DNA of 37,928 bases from Methylicorpusculum sp. (GTDB lineage Bacteria; Pseudomonadota; Gammaproteobacteria; Methylococcales; Methylomonadaceae). Below the pieces are notes generated by a model. The model worked only from the letters and a program-made list of their open reading frames with translations. It did not search any database and was not told where the DNA came from. Position numbers and translations under genes: made by a program. This document shows positions 35,426 through 37,928 of the stretch, in pieces (positions within the stretch are counted from its first letter, which is position 1; every line of letters begins with the position of its first letter). The stretch covers positions 1 to 37,928 of the forward strand of contig NZ_JAUSBX010000075.1 of NCBI RefSeq assembly GCF_030651835.1, in the 5' to 3' direction.

Positions 35426-35849
35426 ATACTTGCTTTGCCCTTTGAGTAAAAGAACCCACCATGGTGTTGCATATTTGATTAAAAACGGTTCCAAAGGCGA
35501 TATTCGCCAACAATCCGGACATTTCGAATTCCAAATCCAGCGAAATTTTGCTCGCATCTTCCCGCAAGGGAATAAAGTCCCAGCGTCCCTGCAAATAATT
35601 GAAAGGTCCATTTAACAAGGCGATCGTAATTCGCCCGCCTCTGTCCAGGCAATTTCGTGTCGCAAAAGATTTCTTAAAACCGCCCTTGGCAATGAGCAGT
35701 TCTGCCTCCACGATATCATCGCTACGATTGATGACACGACTGCCCGCACACCAAGGCAAGAACTCCGGGTAGGCCTCAACATCATCAACCAGATCAAACA
35801 TCTGATGAGCCGCGTATTTGACCAACGCGCTTTTCTGAATCATCGTCAT
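35418..35849 (-). CDS. ratA: RatA-like START/SRPBCC protein
   Basis: This protein belongs to the polyketide cyclase/START family. E. coli RatA is reported to block 70S ribosome association, while eukaryotic relatives bind coenzyme Q (Coq10), so either role is possible. I chose ATG 35849 (143 aa, MTMIQKSALV), which overlaps the symporter stop as TAATG. The conserved opening YAAHQMFDLVDDVEAYPEFLPWC is intact. A longer frame to 35924 would extend into the symporter gene. Confidence 0.92.
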   Translation of the reverse strand: MTMIQKSALVKYAAHQMFDLVDDVEAYPEFLPWCAGSRVINRSDDIVEAELLIAKGGFKKSFATRNCLDRGGRITIALLNGPFNYLQGRWDFIPLREDASKISLDLEFEMSGLLANIAFGTVFNQICNTMVGSFTQRAKQVYG

Positions 35850-37210
35850 TAAATGACCCCCACAACGTTTAAAAACACTAGAAAAACGGCAGCGGGTGAA
35901 ACGTAGCACACTAAAAAACGCCAAACCTCAAAGTAGTGAGGATTAGTCAAATGCAATTCCTTTTTGCAGTGTTCCTGTTTCATAACCCAGCCGGCAAAAA
36001 TGGCAATACAAAAACCACCAATCGGCAGCATCAAGTTAGCAGTCAAATAATCCAGCAACTCAAATACAGTCCTATCAAAAATCTTGAATTCAGACCATAT
36101 ATTGAAGGAAAAAATAGTGCCCAAACCCAGCAACCAAGTCACAGCACCCGCCCACACACAAGCTCTTTGCCTGGTCATATTGCGGGTTTCAACCAGCCAC
36201 GCCACGGCCGGTTCAATCAGCGAAATCGACGAGGATAACGCGGCAAACACCAATAAAACGAAAAACAGAATGCCAAAAAACCAACCGCCCGTCATATTGC
36301 CAAAAGCAATCGGTAGCGTTTGAAAAATAAGCCCTGGCCCGGATCCGGGCTGAAGATTATTCTCAAACACAATGGGGAAAATAGCCATACCGGCCAGCAA
36401 TGCCACCAGTGTATCAGCACCAGCAACAATGACTGTGGTCCGAGCAATTGAAATATCTTTAGGCAGATAAGCACCGTATACCATGATCGCCCCCATGCCC
36501 AAACTCAAGGTAAAAAAGGCATGACCCATGGCCGTCAGAACCGACTGACCGGTAATTTTTGAAAAATCCGTATTAAACAGAAAATTCAAACCTTTAAAGT
36601 AAGAATTGGTACTCATCGCATAAGCCACTAAAAGCAGCAGCAGGAAAAACAAAGCCGGCATAAGCCACTGGACTGCTCGCTCCAAACCCTCGGTTACGCC
36701 TCTGGCAACCACACTCATGGTAACTACCATAAAAACGGTATGCCAGAACAATTGCTGGAGAGGACTCGCCATAAAGTCATTAAAGATGGTCTGGACTTTT
36801 TCGCCCCCCGCGCCCGAGAAACTGCCGGTAAAAACGTTCAGGATGTAAGAGAGACCCCATCCCGCGATAACACTGTAATAGGACAGAATCAAAAAACCCG
36901 CCACCACACCCAACCAACCCAGGTAATGCCAATTGGGATCAGCATCTGACTCTTTTGCGAGTAGGGCCATAGTACCGATAGGGTTACGCTTGCCCCGACG
37001 ACCAATCATCGTCTCGGCAATCATGATAGGGATGCCGATCAACAGCACACACATCAGATAAACTATGACAAAAGCACCACCGCCATTTTCTCCGGTAATA
37101 TAAGGAAACTTCCAGATATTGCCCAAACCGACAGCCGAACCGGTTGCCGCCAATATAAAAGCCATTCGCGATGACCATTCACCGTGCGATGATTTATTGG
37201 AATCCGTCAT
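35849..37210 (-). CDS. Sodium-dependent transporter, NSS/SNF family
   Basis: This protein imports a small solute, usually an amino acid, with sodium. The 453-aa form from ATG 37210 (MTDSNKSSHG) is chosen over a TTG at 37243. Helix 1 has the signature GSAVGLGNIWKFPYITGENGGGAF, and about 11-12 membrane spans follow. The substrate cannot be told from sequence alone. Its stop overlaps the ratA start, so ratA and rnfH may be translated from this transcript. Confidence 0.93.
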   Translation of the reverse strand: MTDSNKSSHGEWSSRMAFILAATGSAVGLGNIWKFPYITGENGGGAFVIVYLMCVLLIGIPIMIAETMIGRRGKRNPIGTMALLAKESDADPNWHYLGWLGVVAGFLILSYYSVIAGWGLSYILNVFTGSFSGAGGEKVQTIFNDFMASPLQQLFWHTVFMVVTMSVVARGVTEGLERAVQWLMPALFFLLLLLVAYAMSTNSYFKGLNFLFNTDFSKITGQSVLTAMGHAFFTLSLGMGAIMVYGAYLPKDISIARTTVIVAGADTLVALLAGMAIFPIVFENNLQPGSGPGLIFQTLPIAFGNMTGGWFFGILFFVLLVFAALSSSISLIEPAVAWLVETRNMTRQRACVWAGAVTWLLGLGTIFSFNIWSEFKIFDRTVFELLDYLTANLMLPIGGFCIAIFAGWVMKQEHCKKELHLTNPHYFEVWRFLVCYVSPAAVFLVFLNVVGVI

Positions 37211-37307
37211 TGAAATGCCCGTCCTCTCTACATAAAAAGTCAATTTTTTTAATAATCGAGTAAAATACCAAAATTATTACTTTACGTCAGTTTATATATC
37301 TTATCGC

Positions 37308-37799
37308 GTGGCTATGGCCGAAAAAAAATCCAAGAAAAAAGCAAAAACACCCAACGCAACCATTGCGAATAATCGCACGGCGACGCACGAGTATTTTATT
37401 GAAGAGCGTTTTGAAGCGGGCTTGGTACTCGAAGGCTGGGAAGTTAAAAGTCTAAGAGCGGGACGCGTTCAGCTCAAAGAAAGCTATGTCGTCATCAAGC
37501 GCGGCGAAGCCTGGTTGTCCGGTGCGCACATTTCCGCCCTGCTTTCCGCATCGACACATGTCAATCCTGAAGCCATCAGACAACGCAAACTGCTGTTACA
37601 CAAAAGGGAACTAAACCGCCTGATCGGCAGCGTCGAACGAAAAGGCTTCACCTTGATTCCTTTATCCATGTATTGGAAAAACGGCCGGGCAAAACTGGAA
37701 ATCGGTCTGGCTAAAGGTAAAAAACTCCACGACAAACGCGCCGCATCAAAAGACCGCGACTGGCAGCGTGAAAAAGAGCGGCTCATGAAACACGCTTAA
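37308..37799 (+). CDS. smpB: tmRNA-binding protein SmpB
   Basis: SmpB brings tmRNA to stalled ribosomes in trans-translation. The 163-aa protein has [44 protein letters not shown] and the basic tail [21 protein letters not shown], all family features. It may start at GTG 37308 or ATG 37314; neither has a clear ribosome site. It is divergent from the symporter. No ssrA is visible in the 129 bp left before the window ends. Confidence 0.97.
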   Translation: MAMAEKKSKKKAKTPNATIANNRTATHEYFIEERFEAGLVLEGWEVKSLRAGRVQLKESYVVIKRGEAWLSGAHISALLSASTHVNPEAIRQRKLLLHKRELNRLIGSVERKGFTLIPLSMYWKNGRAKLEIGLAKGKKLHDKRAASKDRDWQREKERLMKHA

Positions 37800-37810
37800 A
37801 TTAAGGCTAT

Positions 37811-37928
37811 GTTCGCGTTAGTAGTTGAAAGTAAATCAACACCGTCACTCCGGCATGGATTGCCGGAGCCGTTAGACCGCGTAAGCGAATCCAGGTCACA
37901 AGGATGTGAAAGCCCAACGCCATCCATG
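37811..37928. repeat. Dispersed repeat family A, truncated by the window edge
   Basis: It follows smpB by 12 bp. It matches copy 1 from TTAGTAGTTGAA through CGGCATGGATTGCCGGA, GTCACAAGGATGTGAAAG and GCCATCCATG, where the window ends. A 21-base insertion follows the first hairpin and is absent from the copies at 648 and 1031. Confidence 0.8.

Noticed and set aside
1-37928. CRISPR array, prophage or complete insertion sequence
   Set aside because: I see no regularly spaced repeats, no cas, phage or transposase genes; the repeats present are dispersed and of differing age.
37800-37928. tmRNA gene (ssrA) after smpB
   Set aside because: The space is filled by a repeat family A member and no tmRNA-like ends or tag frame are visible.

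Overview
The window is a chromosomal segment of a gammaproteobacterium, most likely a methanotroph of the order Methylococcales. This placement is an inference from gene content, gene order and protein style (complete ccm system, FchA-type cyclohydrolase, lysS-prfB, ratA-rnfH/bamE/fur); no marker gene in the window fixes the genus. Most genes are housekeeping. The unusual material is a toxin-antitoxin pair inside the iron-sulfur assembly operon, a family of dispersed repeats, and a local duplication of the ccmI end.

Layout. Positions 1-647 hold no convincing gene. Positions 648-1486 are a tandem duplication made of a 220-bp repeat plus the last 84 bp of ccmI. Positions 1397-8237 (minus strand) are a complete, tightly overlapping cytochrome c maturation operon, ccmABCDEFGHI, including the small ccmD. 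Positions 8595-11493 carry a secreted cyclophilin, cysS and a methenyl-tetrahydrofolate cyclohydrolase-like gene. A Pro-Arg-His tRNA operon with a clear promoter lies at 11837-12190. Positions 12404-16578 carry accessory genes: a SIMPL-domain protein, an unknown 106-aa protein, a HerA-like ATPase, a YcgN-type cysteine-cluster protein and a Uma2 nuclease. lysS and prfB follow at 16780-19453, prfB with an intact programmed +1 frameshift.

Positions 19918-27586 (minus strand) are a SUF Fe-S cluster operon in the order regulator-sufB-[mntA-hepT]-sufC-sufD-sufS-sufU, followed by rsmJ and a Rieske ferredoxin. The bracketed pair is a MntA/HepT nucleotidyltransferase/HEPN toxin-antitoxin module. It sits directly behind the sufB stop codon with a TAATG overlap. 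The Rrf2 regulator gene is preceded by a perfect palindrome with the core GACTAAAATAGTC, overlapping a plausible -10 box. This resembles an IscR type 1 operator and suggests that Fe-S status controls the whole operon, probably including the embedded module.

The rest comprises comEC, a DUF2062 membrane protein, fur-lolC-lolD, a GNAT-fusion protein, bamE, an NSS sodium symporter coupled to ratA-rnfH, and smpB at the right edge. Five members of one dispersed repeat family lie at 648, 1031, 11705, 19811 and 37811, all in intergenic space and mostly just downstream of genes. Several convergent gene pairs are separated by perfect or near-perfect hairpins that probably end transcription.
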